A stretch of DNA of 64,000 nt from Diploscapter coronatus (GCA_964036155.1 OZ038423.1:15019249-15083248); one strand, 5' to 3'; shown: positions 43,701-58,200, counted from the stretch's first letter. Program-made: numbers and translations. The notes: a model not told the origin generated them from the sequence alone.

Positions 43701-46700
43701 ATGATCGTGAATAAAACGACGGGCAATCCGTCAGAATTGCCCTGCACCGTCTACACAGAAGCAGTCAAAGACCCTTCTTTGGAAACCCATGTCATAACTT
43801 CATTCGCTATTATTTACACTATGCAGGTACTATTGAAAATCTAGCAACCCAAATTTGAATGCAATGACAGATACATCTTTCTTCAGAGTGTCTCTACTCA
43901 CGTTTATCATATCTCTCAATACAAAATGCGACATTTCTTCATTTTATCATTTCCAAATAACGTGAAAGCCAAATTTTAACTAAAGTTCTCAAATTTCCAG
44001 TTCGTCCTCGGAGTCACAGGCAATCTAGCAGTTATTTGTCTAACCTATCGAAACTCCCGGTTACAAACCGTCCAAAATCTATTCATTTTGAACCTGGCGA
44101 TGTCAGACCTGATCGTGTGCATCGTCTCCCTGCCAATCACCCCCATCACTTCGATCTACAAGAACTGGTACTTCGGTGATATCATGTGCCACGCTCTGCC
44201 TTGGATACAGGTGAAAACTTCGAGAGATTCTTGAATTATATCAATTTTCTGGATATTCTAGTACTTTTGCCTCTCATTAGTTCAAAATACATGCAAACTA
44301 ATTGCTAATTGAAATTTTCAAATTCAATTTTTTTCATAAATAAGTAATAAGTTGAAGACTTTCTGCAATGATTTTTGGCATTTCAGTGAAAACTAAATAC
44401 TAGGTTAAGATATTCTAACTTTCAATTTCAAAACGTAATGAGGGAGTGAAACTAGCATTTTTATGATATAGACTTTTCATAATCTATTAGACTCTTCATA
44501 AAACGCGTTCTGGTATTTTTACACGTAACCAAATGATAGTCTTGAGCTTTCCATACTCAGAAGCATACGTTCAGGCTTTAATGAAAGCTTTTGAAAGTAT
44601 AATTTCCGATAGCGTATATGGCATTTTACGTAGCTAAATGATAGCCTTGAAACTTGAAAATTCCAAATTTCAAGACATAAATTCAAGTTCTTTGAAGTTT
44701 GAGACTAGGATTTTGATGAACCTTTCAGATTCTGTTAAATTCTTTGTATTTTTGACGATAACTAAATGCTAATTCCTTCAAATTTCAAATTTGAAAGAAT
44801 CGCAGAATGATTACTCATTAGCTCTTTGCCTCTAGACATCGCGACCTTCCCAAGCACTTTATTTAACCACGAAGCCAGAATTTCGACAAAAATATTGAGT
44901 CTGGTTTCTTTGGGAAAGACAGAAATAAGCACTTTTGAAGTTTTCAAAAACCTCATCAGATTCTGATCTTTGCGGCTTACCTCCCTCTTCACATTTCACT
45001 ATTCTGATTCATGGCTTCAAAATATCAGTCCAAAAATCTCTATTTGCCTAAAATCTAAATAAGAATACATCAGACAGACGTCCCATCATAAATAATAAAT
45101 AAAGATAAATGAAATAATAATGATAAATAAGACGAAGATCAAAATTTGCTTCTCAATAATCGGCCCTAATCTGCCTAAAAGCTAATGAGATTTTGCATCA
45201 AGGACAAGGACTTCCTTCTTGAGCAGATGGCCAAATAAAGTAAATGTACATAGTGATGTTTCAGGGAATCAGCGTTTTTATCGCCACATTTTCGCTGACG
45301 GCCATCGCGTTGGATCGGTACTTCCTGATCGTGAAGCCGCTGAGGAAACGACTCACCAAAAATGTACGAATTTCCGAGATTCTAAGATCCCTGATCCGTA
45401 AAATGTAGTGAAAAACGTGAATATTAAAACAAATGTTTCGAACTAATGAAATTATCAAATCAACCAAAAACCTTCCATCTTTGATAGCATAATTTTCGAT
45501 TTCAGGAAGCGAAATACATGATGTGCATTCTATGGATCACTTCGGGTATGATCACACTTCCCTATGCAGCGAACATGATTCTGACTGATCTTCCCAGTCT
45601 TTGCGGAAAGTTCTGCGGTGAGAATTGGAGCAGTCCTAGTTTGAGGTACGGAATAAAGACAACTTCCAAATATATCATGGCTGTCACCTAATTTTTGGTC
45701 TTCCATTCACAAAAAATACTAGTGATATTTACAGCCTTCTGAATAATTTAAAAGAAAAAAATCAACATTGAGCAATTACTATTTTCAGAAGAACCTATAC
45801 GGTGTTCGTTCTGCTAATTCAATTCATCTGCCCATTTTTAATAATGGGATTTTGCTATTTCCGCATCTTCCAGCGGTTGCAGGAACGCACGAATGCCAAA
45901 ATCAGGTAAAAGAACTCGTCCTACTCATTTTTTATTAGTAGGGCACGTTCGTTTGCTCTTGTCACTCATTAATCCAATATTTCCGGTAATAATTTCAATT
46001 TTCTCCGAGCTCCGGAATAAGTCCAATTTCACCGAATTTTCCTGAAAACGTCAAAACAAATGTTAATCGGTGTGATTTCAGGAAACTCGACAAGAGGTCC
46101 CTGATTCTCGCTACCTCCATGCCTATCATGACCACAGTCAAGAGAAAAGTAGCAGAACCCGTAGACATTATGGAACAGGTAAGGGATAAACGAGATTAAA
46201 ATCCAACGAATTCAACATTTACGTCAAAATGACTCACATAATCTTTCGGAAAATTGAAAATATCTTCCTATCTTCCATTTCAAGTCTCTCCCTTGAACAT
46301 TTGACTTCTGAATCAGAATAGGAAGAGAAGAAGTTCTTAAAATTTCACGAAATTCATGGAACCCCTCTTTGTTCTCGACAATAGGATGCTTTATTGCAAA
46401 ATCAAAGAAATGCTTTCGGAAAAGGAGATAAATAATCTATTATTTCAAAATATAGCCTGAATTAATGCACAAATCAAGTCAAGGAGTAGCCATAATTTCA
46501 GTGTCGTCAAAAATGCATCCTACTCCAGCAAACTAGGCGAAATACTTTCGTGCTCGTTTCGATGGTAGTTCTGTTTGGCTTCTCGTGGTTTCCCCAAAAC
46601 ATCGCTAATATGCTCCTCGAATTCAACGAGTACCAGTTTGTCGAGTTCGAATACGGAGAGATCAAGCGGGACTACTCATATATTGTGTCACTAGTTACTC

Positions 46701-46991
46701 ACAGGTAAATATTTTGCGATTTAACCTGTGTTGTTTTTCAACGATTTGACGAAACTGACATGTCGAGATTTAGCTGAAGAAATCAAAATTGACTCAATTT
46801 ATCACTTTATTCCAAACTTATCTCCAATTTTCAGCATTGCTATGATGAACAATGTTGTCAATCCCGTTCTCTACGGACTCCTGAATCCTACATTCGTCGA
46901 AATGCTCAGAAAGACCTGCTCAGAATGGAAGAACAGTTTCAGCAAGTTGAGAAGGCTGGAAACCGTTTCGAGCAACACCACTCTCGTTTGA
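43701..46991 (+). CDS. NPY/RFamide-type neuropeptide GPCR
   Basis: Eight exons in phase: 43701-43826, 44001-44210, 45265-45363, 45506-45645, 45789-45905, 46082-46178, 46502-46704 and 46835-46991, about 382 aa. It is a rhodopsin-family (class A) receptor. TM1 has GNLAVICL, TM2 LNLAMSDL, TM3 ends in ALDRYFLIVKPLRKR (the DRY motif), TM6 carries FGFSWFP, and TM7 NNVVNPVLYGLLNP (NPxxY). A conserved Cys lies at GDIMC before TM3, and the second extracellular loop has CGKFCG. The pattern fits the nematode npr group of NPY/NPF and RFamide receptors, signalling through G proteins at neuronal membranes. The start follows an acceptor directly, suggesting an SL trans-spliced mRNA. Which npr gene it matches cannot be said without a search. 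Confidence 0.9.
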
Positions 46992-47503
46992 ATTGGTAGT
47001 TCAAATTCTCATTCCATATTTCTGTAAATTTCTGGTCTCGTTCCTCTAACTTATTACTTGTTACGTTGCCAATATTTACGCGTAAAATATTCCATTTCGG
47101 GTTTTGTTCTTTGATCTCATCACAGGTCGGTTATTCGTGCAATATGTATTCGAGCATTACCGATATTGTCAAATTTAGTCGAATAATTTCAAAAGTTCGA
47201 TATCGAAATGCAAAAATATCATTATCTGGGTACAGTACTGCATCACAAGAGAAATACATGATTTTTAAAGTATATTTTTCTTCACAAGTTTGATTTTTTC
47301 GGCATGGGTTATTTTATTTTTGCTATGTGCTCATTGATAACTTCGCGTGCATCTCGTAAGCCTTGATTCAATTCGATACTCGGTCGACTTTCCGTTCGTT
47401 TTCGATTGACAAAGGCTGTGAGTACTTTTACAGCAAATGTGAGTGATCTGTTATTAGAATTAGTACTTCGTTGCCAAATAAGAAAATATATTATGGAAAC
47501 TCG

Positions 47504-48341
47504 TTCAAAAGGGTTATATATTAAAAATAAAAGCGGAGGTTGTTTTATTCACGAAAAGCGCTCTATTTGTATCCAAGAGTGATTCCCGTGAAAGGAGATC
47601 AACCAATATTTTTTTTTAAAATCTCGACATCAGTGACTCGTACATAACTTCTTTTCGACGTCCGTTGCTCGTATATCACGGTAAAAATATTTTGGTGACT
47701 GATTCCATATTTGAGGGACTTTCACCTGCGAATAAAACCGACGCGCCTCCTTTGAACTTTCTTAATAAAAATATCTCTGTGTTAACGCACAAGTAATGTT
47801 TTGTCGCATGATATGACTCTTGCTGGGAAGATATTTATTCTTATTCTCTTCGCTTGTTCTGATATAAATTTTATAATTCACCGCTACCAAATAGACTGAT
47901 TATTCTAATCATCGACACTCGCAAGGCATCTTCTTGGGAAAAGGTACTGTCTCTTGCCACTACCTTACAGGACCCAGCAGGGCATTAAAATTTCTTTCTA
48001 ATGGATATCTACATCATCATTTATGAGTTATCTTTGTGAGATCACTGAAAGAATATTCTCCTATTGTTAAACGTGCATTCTACAAGAATAAATATTAAAA
48101 ATATTAATTAATCAAACTATCTAGGAGGCGCGTCGGTTTTATTCGCAGGTGAAAGTCCCTCAAATATGGAATCAGTCACCAAAATATTTTTACCTGGGTG
48201 ATGTAAGAGTCACTGGCGTCGAGATTAAAAAAAATATTGGTTGATCTCCTTTCACGGGAATCACTCTTGGATATAAATAGAGTGGTTTTCACGAATAAAA
48301 CAACCTCTGTTTTTATTTTTTTAATATAAAACCCTTTTGAA
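47504..48341. mobile_element. DNA transposon-like element with ~260-bp inverted repeats
   Basis: Ends TTCAAAAGGGTT and its inverse. The arms match over roughly 260 bp, including GGAGATCAACCAATATTTTT and GACGCGCCTCC, and are nearly perfect in places. The centre of about 300 bp has no long frame. It lies downstream of the neuropeptide receptor. Confidence 0.75.
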
Positions 48342-48388
48342 TGGGTTGATCTCTTTTCATTTCAAGACAAAGTTTTGACTCTATTAAG

Positions 48389-51112
48389 TAGGGCCCCCAA
48401 GCTCCGCCCCTTTTGCAGAATTCGACAATGTTAAGGAAAGCGTGGTAGTCGAGCTTATCTCGAGTTCTGGGTTATTTTTTACCATTTTTTTTTGCTGGCC
48501 ATATGGATTGTCGGTAAAAAATGATATTTATAGTTGGAAGTTACCCAAGAAGTTCGCGGAAATGGGCTGAAATCCCAAAAACAAGCAAAAAAATTTCGTA
48601 TTTCTGTTCCTGTGCTGCCCACAGGCGAAATGTCTCAAAAAACCCAAGTTAATTCGACGAGGATTTTGTCAATCTTGATCCCTGAAAAGAAATTAATCAA
48701 TAATTTTTGCCTACACGCGCCTTCGCGGCGATTTTCCGATCGACGTCAAATCGTTCAGTCTGTCCGGTGTTTACGCCCTCTGAAAGTGAACATTTACGTT
48801 CAAATTTTTTCATAATTGGCCCAATTATCGTAATTTTTCGCTTGTTTTCCATCGTAATTTTCTCGAAAATGGTCTGTAATGCTTCAGGGTGACGTCGACT
48901 AGCAGCAACAGGAAGCCGAGACAGGCAACAGGATCGAAGGTTAGTGAAATTTCAAATCAACATGCACTAGGCTGTCTGATATTGTTAAAGTTTTGCTAGA
49001 ATGCTACATTTTATCCCTATCGTGGCATGTCGTTTCATATCAAAATCTGCACGTCAACATGTGGATGAAGTTCTTGATTTTTTTTTGGAAAAGATGAATT
49101 TTTAACTAATTGCAGCAGACTGCCATTTGAAATGAATGTATTAGGGAGCAGTTTGCTTTGCTTGTAGGAATATTTTCAGACTTTCACGAACGTCTCCAAG
49201 CAAAGAAGATCCTCTACAGCAGTCGGCAAGACGTTTAAAGATTTTTTTCAAAAAGAAAGTTTTTATTGTTTTTTTCCGTGTAAATAAAATATTTTCATAT
49301 TGTAAGATGCTGTTTTGATAATTTCGTTGTTTGCAAACAATCAAAAGAATTTCCTGACTAACAAATTTATTACAAAGAAAATTACAAACATGGAAATATA
49401 CATTAGAATAAAAGAAAATGTCGCCGTGGCCCCCGTTTATCTCTTCCTTGTCGATCCGCTGCTGTTGTTGTCGAATTCTGAAATTATTCCATGAAAATAC
49501 TAAAGTTATGATGTGGACAATTCTTTCAATCATTACACAATTTTCGAGAATGTTTATGAAATGTTCAGTTTTTGAATTTAATGACAGCAAACTCCACTCA
49601 AATTTCATTCTTCAACAAATGAAAGGTCTCCATTTCCATTTGTGATCATTAAGGATTAAAAATCATAAATGGACTCACATTTTCATCTTTTAATCGATCC
49701 ACTGCTCCATCTGGCTCGACTGTCTCCCCCTGCTCTGAAAATAATCTTGGAAATTGAAAAAATTTCATCAGTGAACTTCAAAAATCGTTAAACTCCATTT
49801 CAAGTATAAAATCATGCATTTACGTTGAAAAAGTTGAACGGGTTGATAAAGGTGCAAGTGCATGTTCTAGCTCGTGATTCGGAATAATTATTTCAAGCAG
49901 AAAGAATTTTTAGAAATAAAAACAATGAAATTAAACAAGTCATTTTCTGTGAATTATTTACTGACTTTCTCCGAGCAGATGGGCGCACTCCCGTGGTCGT
50001 CGTCGCGGCATCTGAAGACCTGAAATTCGAGGGATGATTATCGAGAAATTTCGAAGTCGAAAAAACAAAAATACATAGAAAAATTAACCTGAAAATCGGC
50101 GAAATCCCTTTGAAACGAGAAGTTGCAATGCCCCCGCACGCTTATGCATCGAGATGCATTAGGCTCCGCCCCTCCACGCGTTCCCTTACAAACTCTGTTC
50201 ATTTTGACTGTTACAAATTTGCATTTTTCGGGTTTTAAGTATTTTTTTGATTTTTTTTATTATTGCCATCGTCTAAGGTACTTTGCCATGGACGTTTTCA
50301 TACCCAACTCGACTACCATACTTTTAATCCCGAAACTCACTTGGGGGCCCTAACTATGCCGCTCGCTCCCCCCTTTCTTTCCCTCCTTTGGGGATCTTTT
50401 TCTCTGCACTCTCTTCCATTTCAGCATTGGCTTCTTTTATATTTTCGCGGATTATCAGGATCTCAGCTCGGCGCCGCAGGATTTTTCTGATTTTTTCACC
50501 GAAGACGGACAATTGACCAACTAATCAAAATATCAAATAAAAACACATGTGCCTTTAAAAATATGACTAGGGCAATCCAAATTAGTAAAGACAAAAAAAT
50601 GGTCATTTTGAAATTAATTTTAAAAATATTTTCTGATAAAATTTCGTTTTTTTCTTTCGAGTAGCATAATTAGGGGGTGTCAAATTTTATTTTAGTTAAG
50701 TTTCCAGACGATTTTACCGATCCCTTGTAAAGATACAGTACCCCAAAGGCGAGCATCTATTATTGCCTCGGGAAAAGTTTGGCGCCGCAGGATTTTTCTA
50801 ATTTTTACAAATTTTGTAGATATCAACTAGGTGTACCGATTCATCAAAAAAAATTAAATGTGCCTTTTTTATAACTCGAAATATTAGCATTTTCGTAATT
50901 TGGTGTGCATTTGACGCGCATTTGCGGACTTCTTTCGCACCCAATCAATAAATCGATATCACCACGTGAAAGAGCGGTATCGAATTGTATAGTAGGTATC
51001 GATCAATTATTAAAAATAAAAGTAAAACAAAAAATATTTGCGATAATCGAAAGGGTTATCAACTATGGACACTTTTGAATCAAGCGAAAGGGGCGGGGCT
51101 TGGCGGTCCCTA
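48389..51112. mobile_element. Candidate 2.7-kb element with 26-bp GC-rich inverted ends
   Basis: The left end TAGGGCCCCCAAGCTCCGCC and the complement of the right end, TAGGGACCGCCAAGCCCCGC, differ at three positions over about 26 bp. Inside, GGCGCCGCAGGATTTTTCT occurs twice (about 50,470 and 50,782), and a third GCTCCGCCCC lies at 50,161. It contains a possible small spliced gene. No transposase was seen. The ends could also be promoter-like GC boxes. Confidence 0.4.
49403..50149 (-). CDS. Possible four-exon small protein gene
   Basis: Four open segments with good splice signals lie in a row on the minus strand. Their junctions are 50099|gttaat, then ttcag to AAA|gtcagt, then tttcag to AAT|gtgagt, then tttcag. 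From ATG at 50149 the phases fit, giving about 80 aa with a basic, amphipathic start (MHKRAGALQLLVSKGFRRF). It reads like a mitochondrial targeting sequence, but that is a guess. A rival frame from an upstream ATG gives a Cys-rich 71-aa product instead. The two models cannot be separated by eye and neither has a known motif. Confidence 0.3.
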
Positions 51113-51221
51113 ATTAAAAATACCTTCGTTTTCCATGTAACTACCAATCACATGATTTTATGATAAATCAGATAAATAATAAATATCATATACAGATAGT
51201 TGAAAGATCAATTTATGACTC

Positions 51222-52432
51222 CTACTGGATGCTAGGATCATCGACGACTTTGTTGATGTACTTCAAAACGAGTGCAATCTGAAAATAATTGGATTTCGTC
51301 ATTTTCAGCTCGTTTTATGTCATTATTCTTTGTGTTTTCTGGGTCAGCAATATGACTGACATCATATATAGACAGAGGATTTTATGACAACTTTAGTGCT
51401 ACTTTACAAAAGAAATTAACGAAAATTATGAAGTGATGAAATTAAGTTTTCTTAAGAATGCAACATTTTAACTGAACATTTGATTTAAAAATCTAAACGA
51501 TTTACCCTCTTATTCTTCTGTGAAATTTCGTTGATCTTCTTGTCGATATCCCCCTTCGCTGTGTCGCGTTCTGCCAAAATCTCATCGATTTGTTTCTTGA
51601 ATTCGGGCAGCTGAGCGAGGACGTCATTCACTTTGTCGTTGTGCACTTTTCGCTTTTCAGCCGATGCCTCTTTCAACTTGGTCAATTGATCCTGAAAATA
51701 ATCAATGTGATAGTGTCCAACATTCTTGAAAAATGTTTGAACAATAAAAGTAGCCCTTTTTAATGTGATATATTGTAAACGTCCGATTTCTTGATGAAAA
51801 TAGAATAAATCATTTTCGACGCCAACAAAAGTAAAGTGTTCATTTCAGACTTGCATATTGCCCTAAGAAATTTGCAATAGAAAGAGTAGGAGATATAGAA
51901 GAGAGAAAAAGAAATCGTGAAACAACGCGCAAGTTTGCAATGTGGACTGTTGCTTCACTTTTTGCATGTGAAAATAACGACCTATTTTTATTTTCATCAA
52001 ATAACCGAACGGCTTAAATAAGGTATAAACTAGCTGATAAACGGCTATTTTTCACGCTATTACGTAAGAAATGATAAATTAGATATCTAGGTTTCGATAC
52101 TAAATGAAATTTTCTGGTATTTAAAAATATTCAAAGCATCTAAAATAAGACTGAAGGCTGACCGCAACATTATATTTTCCAGCCCACTGGCTCAAAGCCT
52201 CATCCTGCTGATCGTATGTCAAGGACTTATTGCTCATGATCGATTGGAACTCCTTGGCAGCCTGCTGACCGGCTTGCTTCACGAAATCGGGAAGGCTCGA
52301 TGTCGGAGCTGAATGAAATAGTTATTCTTGTCCAAATACTTATTTCAAAAATCAACAGCAGGATCGTTTACCTGATCGAACATCGATGCACAGCTGAAGG
52401 AAAAAGATGACAATAATTGAATAAGACAGCAT
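51222..52432 (-). CDS. SXP/RAL-2 family (DUF148) secreted protein
   Basis: Four exons in phase: 52432-52372, 52308-52163, 51691-51506 and 51278-51222, 149 aa. A signal peptide (MLSYSIIVIFFLQLCIDVRS) is followed by an all-helical, charged protein. The helices contain FVKQAGQQAAKEFQSIMSN, then QWAGKYNVADQLTKLK, then an E/K-rich coil with LAQLPEFKKQIDEILAE. This arrangement and size are those of the nematode SXP/RAL-2 proteins (Pfam DUF148), secreted or surface-associated, abundant and antigenic in parasites, of unknown biochemical role. The family assignment rests on pattern, signal peptide and length. Confidence 0.8.
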
Positions 52433-55230
52433 TTTCTGGGATTTATCGATCTGAAAGATAAATTATGTAGGAAAAATTACGAAGAAATATTTGAAATCGA
52501 TGAATAATAATCGTTAAAAATTTTTAAATAATTTGTTGGAAAAATTTTTATGAGGAAGAAAATAAAGCGAATGAATGGAGACAATGACGATCAATGAATC
52601 GACAGACTCCACGATTTTTGTCAGAAAAATCGAATTCGTGTCTTCAACTAATTTTTCGTGATAATTCTGGAAATCAAAATGATGCATAATGGCAAATGAT
52701 GTGAAAGAAAGAATAACAAGCGACTCGGGGATTGATTGGGTCGATTGAGTGAACGCAAGTAAAGAGAGGTTGAGAGATAGAGAAATAAATACTCGACATG
52801 ACGAGAGATCGATACTGAAAGACCAAGAGATAGGGAAACATGATTGTGCCTAGCAAAACAACGCGCAGATGGGTGAGTCATCATAAAACAACACAAACTT
52901 GATGGATACATGTGTTTAGACGAGGTTATTGAAGTTCGTAGTTAGATTTGTGAAATTATTGAATTTTTTATGATGAATTGGAATTTATGGGATGAAAAAC
53001 AGAAACAGTACAATTTGAAAAAAGTGAATACGGATATTTTTCAATTGAAAACTCATACGATTACCAAAAAATGCCATAATTTAGAAACTCTTTGATCTAA
53101 CAAGTTTAATATAAATTTTATGAATTATTATATTTGCCAGAATTTTCCTAATTGCAAATCTCCTTAATTTTGACTAGGGTTCTAACGACTCGTCCTATGC
53201 CGCAAAAATCTTGGCCCGATCCGAGCCGAGCCCGAAATTCGACTTTCAGAATCACGATTTTTGAACGTGAAATATGTAAAAATTAACTTCGAGAGCATTT
53301 GGTGAATCTTTTATACAAAATTAATTGGCAATAAATTCTCCTTTTTCTTAAACTCATCCAACAACCAATAAATCAAATATTTACCTACGAGGAGTGCAAA
53401 TTTGTGTCAATTGATGATGATAATGACGTTTTTTTCTGTAATCTTTGTTCTGCAAGCTTTTCGAATTTTCAGGCGCTGAGACGAAAAGACGCTACACAAA
53501 AAACTCCAAGTGAGCATAGTGACCGGCAGCAGAAAAGGAGAAAGGAAGAATTCTGGACTTTTCTTACGCCCTTTCGGCGTCCCTTTCCTCTTCTCCTCTC
53601 TTCGCGCAAGGCTCTCGGCCGCGGGCGCATAAAATTTCAACGCTATCGGACAGCAGCAACTTTCTTTCATTGTGATTATATTTCTACATTTCTGTATGTT
53701 TGCGAACTTTCACGTTCTGTCAGACAACGATGCTTGGGAGATTGGAATTGGCTTCTGCCATTTCTGAATTTTCTATCACCTAGTAAAACGTGAAAGAAGC
53801 AGTTTCGTAATTTATTCGCGTGGAATTTAACGATTTTTAAATAATGTTAGTTTTGCACTTGTTATCGTTCTTTTATTTGTCATCGATATTTAGAAATTCT
53901 TCTATTCATTTCAGAAATTTGTCAAAACTTTTCTGATGAAATTTAGAGTCTCATTTTTAGAGTAAGGAATTCGTTTGTTCCTTGAAAGGCAATTGCATTG
54001 TGATTGCAGACGCATTATTCATACCGTTACTTTTCTGCTTTCCCTCCCTCTGTCCCAGTGCTATATGCTTTTGAATGCTGTGTTTTGTCAACCCCCGCAG
54101 GCGTTACTCGAAAGCGAAATGCACCCACATAAATTCTCGTATTGGGTCACCACCTTCCATGCGGCCCCACCCAGTGTTGGCACTTTCACATACACACAGT
54201 CAGCGCGTTCCTGATTTCGATCTGTTCCAAATTTGCCTCGTTTTTATTGCATTTTATTACCTTTCACCAGTAAAGGGCGTGTCTAGTTCAATCGCGTATG
54301 CATTTTTTGCTCCTCTAATCCTTATCTTGTCCCCTGTCCCTTTGATGAGGTTCGACCCAAATTTCCCTTTCTCGACTCGACTCGCTGCAGCTGTTTCATG
54401 TCCATTAGAGGAGTGCCTCTAGCTTTTTTATGATCCAATCGGATAATCCATTAATCAACTTTACCTCGAATGTGTTGTGCTGTACGGCTGCATGGTTTGA
54501 TGCGTTCGTGTTAGGTATGCAGCGGCGCACGTTTAGCATCGACTAATTCGATGCGTTGTGATTGAGTGATTCGACATTTTACACTTCCATCACTTCTCAC
54601 CTTTTCCACCCAACTTCTAGTACATAATTTACCTTTTGTTTTTGCGCTTTTCCAGCATTCTGCCGTATCTTGTGTACATAATGGTAAACAGCCTGGGCGC
54701 ACATGTTGCACGTTATGTGGTGGTGTGTTCCTTTCTACTTATCCTCCCCTTCCACCCCTACCTCGCCTTCCCTTTCCTCTCGCATTCACGTCGGCTTCAA
54801 AAAGTGTTGCGTAGACAAACAAAGAAAACACATGCATAATCACTAATATTCTTCTTATTCTTTTCACGGAATCACGGAATTCGCTTGGTTTCATACAAAT
54901 TTTATGCTAATTGCTAGAAGAGTTCACATTAGTCTCTAATGGCATTATCGCTTTTTTATCGCTCGTTTTCGATAAAGTGAAACGTCTCGCGAACTTTTTC
55001 AAGGGTTGTAAAATTTGAAATTTTTCTAATTCCATCATTTTGCTTTCGACTACTAATTTGAAAGCGGAAAAGATGAAAAGCGTTCACAATGAAAGGAGTT
55101 TAATATTTTTTACTGCTCTTACTTAATTTCCTTCAAATTGTTCACTCTGTGGGGAGTAGACGATACTCTCAAAGTTTTCTATGAAGTCGAATTTCTAGTT
55201 ATTGAACATTTTTGTCAAATACTACATTTT
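52433..55230. other. Intergenic between divergently oriented genes
   Basis: The SXP/RAL-2 gene reads left and the FN3 receptor reads right, so this 2.8 kb holds both promoters. Long open frames at 52648-52911, 53404-53793 and 54075-54422 come from pyrimidine-rich low-complexity sequence and have no domain or splice support. An acceptor at 55,231-55,234 just before the FN3 ATG may be a trans-splice site. Confidence 0.45.
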
Positions 55231-55243
55231 TCAGGAACTAATC

Positions 55244-58200
55244 ATGTGTCCATTTTCGCGGGGAGTGGCTATTTACTTTGTATTGGCACTTCTGGTGGTT
55301 CATGAATCAGCAGGTTGATTCAACTTTTCTTCTCTAATTTGTTATTGATTTGCAACTTTCAGCTTCGCACAAAAAGCGAATTCACCGTTCACCCCGAAAA
55401 GATTGCGATCCGAACGATTTCTGGTGTTCACAATCAAGAGATGATAACAATTCTGAAGCATCCAGCAGAAAAGAGGGTAATCAGCTTTTATATTTAATGA
55501 TTTGAAATCCAATTATGAGATAACATTTAGCGCTTGCTACTACTCCCCGGACAACGCCGAAATGTAACGGATTATTCGTTCAGTGGAGAAGCAAAGGCGA
55601 TGGAAGAGGCGTCTTTGGCTATCGCGTTCAATACAGAACAGAGGGTTCGGATTGGAAACCATATGGGTATGATGACCAGTTTGATCGGAAAATTGAAGAT
55701 AAACTCAGACAAATCGTCCCTTATGTGAGCGACAACTATGCTTACTCACAAACATTGGCCAGCCTCCAAGCCAACACAAATTATTATATTCAAATCCAAG
55801 TACTCGATCGTAACTCCTATGTTCTGTACGTCACCTCTGAAATATTGACCAAAAGCGGACAGGAATGCTCACGTCGTAAGTTTTTATAAAACGAAAGTTG
55901 CAAATTTTCCATTAATATCGTAATACAAAGTACCTGAGACTTCGTAGGATTTTTCTTTAGAAAATCTAACACACAGTCATGTCAATTTCATTAGAACCAA
56001 GGGAGTTCAAAGTATTGCATATTTGTCTTTAACTTTTTCGACAAAGAGCTTATAGACGCTGCTTCTGATTTTATTAGTAGTGAACGGGAAAAGTATTGAA
56101 TAGAATTTGATTAGGGGTATTCGAGGTTTTGGAAAATTTTGGTTTTCTTCTCATAGAGAAATTATCAGGCGTATTTCTTGTATTTTTAACGAGTTTTTTT
56201 CATTATATGCATATTTGAGTGCACAGATGATGGAATTGTTTAAAAACCCTATTCAGATATTTACGTTTTTCAGCCGAACCTGCTCGCTCCGAAAATCTCC
56301 AAATTCGAGCCCCCAGCTATTCGCATTCACAATCACAATCACAATATTCACAACAAGTTCAATCGCTTGAAGCTCCAAGCTACGTGCAAGTCGTGAACAC
56401 CAACGTCAACAGCGCCTACGTCATGTGGAAATCAACCTATTCTGAAGACGTCTACGTTGACAAGTACAAATGTCGATATGCGCCAACTGGAACACAGCAT
56501 TATGAAGAAAAACAGTTCCCAGCGACGTCAGTTTGCGACTCGAAAATTGCTCAACAGGCCCGTCTGCCTACTTCTCCTGGAACTCAAATGCATTGTGCAC
56601 GAATCGATAACCTTCAAAACGAGCAGAGTTATGACTTCCAAGTGGCAGCCCATGTGCAGAATCAAGGGTGGACACCTTATTCTCCTCCTCAAAGAACAGT
56701 TGTCCAAGAACAATCATCATACAGAACTGCAGCGGCAGCAGCAGTACAAGAAGAATCGATCGATTTGATATCTCTAACGAAGACGGCCAGCACTGATATG
56801 AGTCTGGACATCGCCTGGGACATCAGAGCAGAAGACAAAGCACGGGTGACTGCGTTCCGAATCATCGTAACACCAGTCAACAATCCCGAGCATCCACAAA
56901 CGATTAACGTCGACCGTTCCACATACCAGTATCATCTATCTAATCTGAGGTCAAGCACTGCCTACAATATCACCGTATCTGCAGCGAATTCAAGAATGAT
57001 TTGTGGTGGACGAACAATCATCGCAGTTACAGATGCCCAAGTACGCCCAACCCCACCACCAACTTTGCCTCCCATTCCCCCACCGACACAACCAGCAATT
57101 CAGAACGTCGTCCCTGGAGCTGTGCGAAATTTCCGACTAACTGGATTGTCCTCGAGCGAAATACGAGTGAGTTGGGCCTGCCCTCCTGATGGGAAGAGTG
57201 TAACTGGGTATGACGTCAGCTATCGACTCAAGTATCGACTTGCATGCCCTGATGAGGTGCCGCGTGACGTTAGCACCGAGTTCGTCACAATCTACAATCA
57301 CAAAAATCGTGACTACACGATCACCGGCCTAATTCCATATGCGGTCTATGAGGTTAAAGTGCGTGCCAGAACACTAACTGATCTTGGACCTGAGGTGAGT
57401 GGTGAGGCCGCTACTGAAATGCAGCCTCCATCAGCCCCTCCTTTCAATCTGCGCGTTGCCTCATCTGCTGATACTTCGCTCGCACTTCAATGGGAAGCCA
57501 TCGAGTGCTCGCAAAGAAATGGAATAATCAACTACTACGAATACGAGATCGTTGGGCAAGACGATTGGGCAAAATGGGAGCGTCGAGTAGCCAACACCAC
57601 TTCATTGCGCGTGAAAATCGACGGCCTCACGCCATACACAAAATACATCGTCCGAGTCAGAGCCTACAATAGTGCAGGCGGTGGGCCGTTCACTGAAAAT
57701 TTGGACGTCATGACTGCTATAGCGAAATCTCCGCTGCCTCCACAGGATCTCGTGGTCGTTCAAGAAGGAATCGACTACTTCATGATCTCTTGGATGCCAC
57801 CCTACCCCCCCTATGGTCCTCTTGAATCACACAAAATCCGATACAAGCTGGTGGGATCAAACAGATGGGAAGAAATCGTGGTAGAAGAAGGAGACTCGTC
57901 GCTTCGATGTCCGACTGAATCGCCAAGATATTGCTACAATGTGACGGGTCTTCGATCGGGAAGCCAGTACGAAGTGAAGGTGGCAACTCGAATCCGAGGA
58001 GGCGACTTCGGCCCGTGCAGCAAACCCGCCATCGCCAACACCCTCCAAGCTATACCGGATGCACCCCGTTCCATAAATCTCATCGAAAAGACAGACCACT
58101 CCCTGCACATCAGATGGACACCTCCACTCAAGCACGTCACGCAGTACCGGGTTTCCATCGTGGCCGTGGATGGACATGATCGGGTTTGACAAATATTCCA

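Noticed and set aside
53404..53793. 129-codon frame upstream of the FN3 receptor
   Set aside because: Low-complexity composition, no domain and no splice partners.
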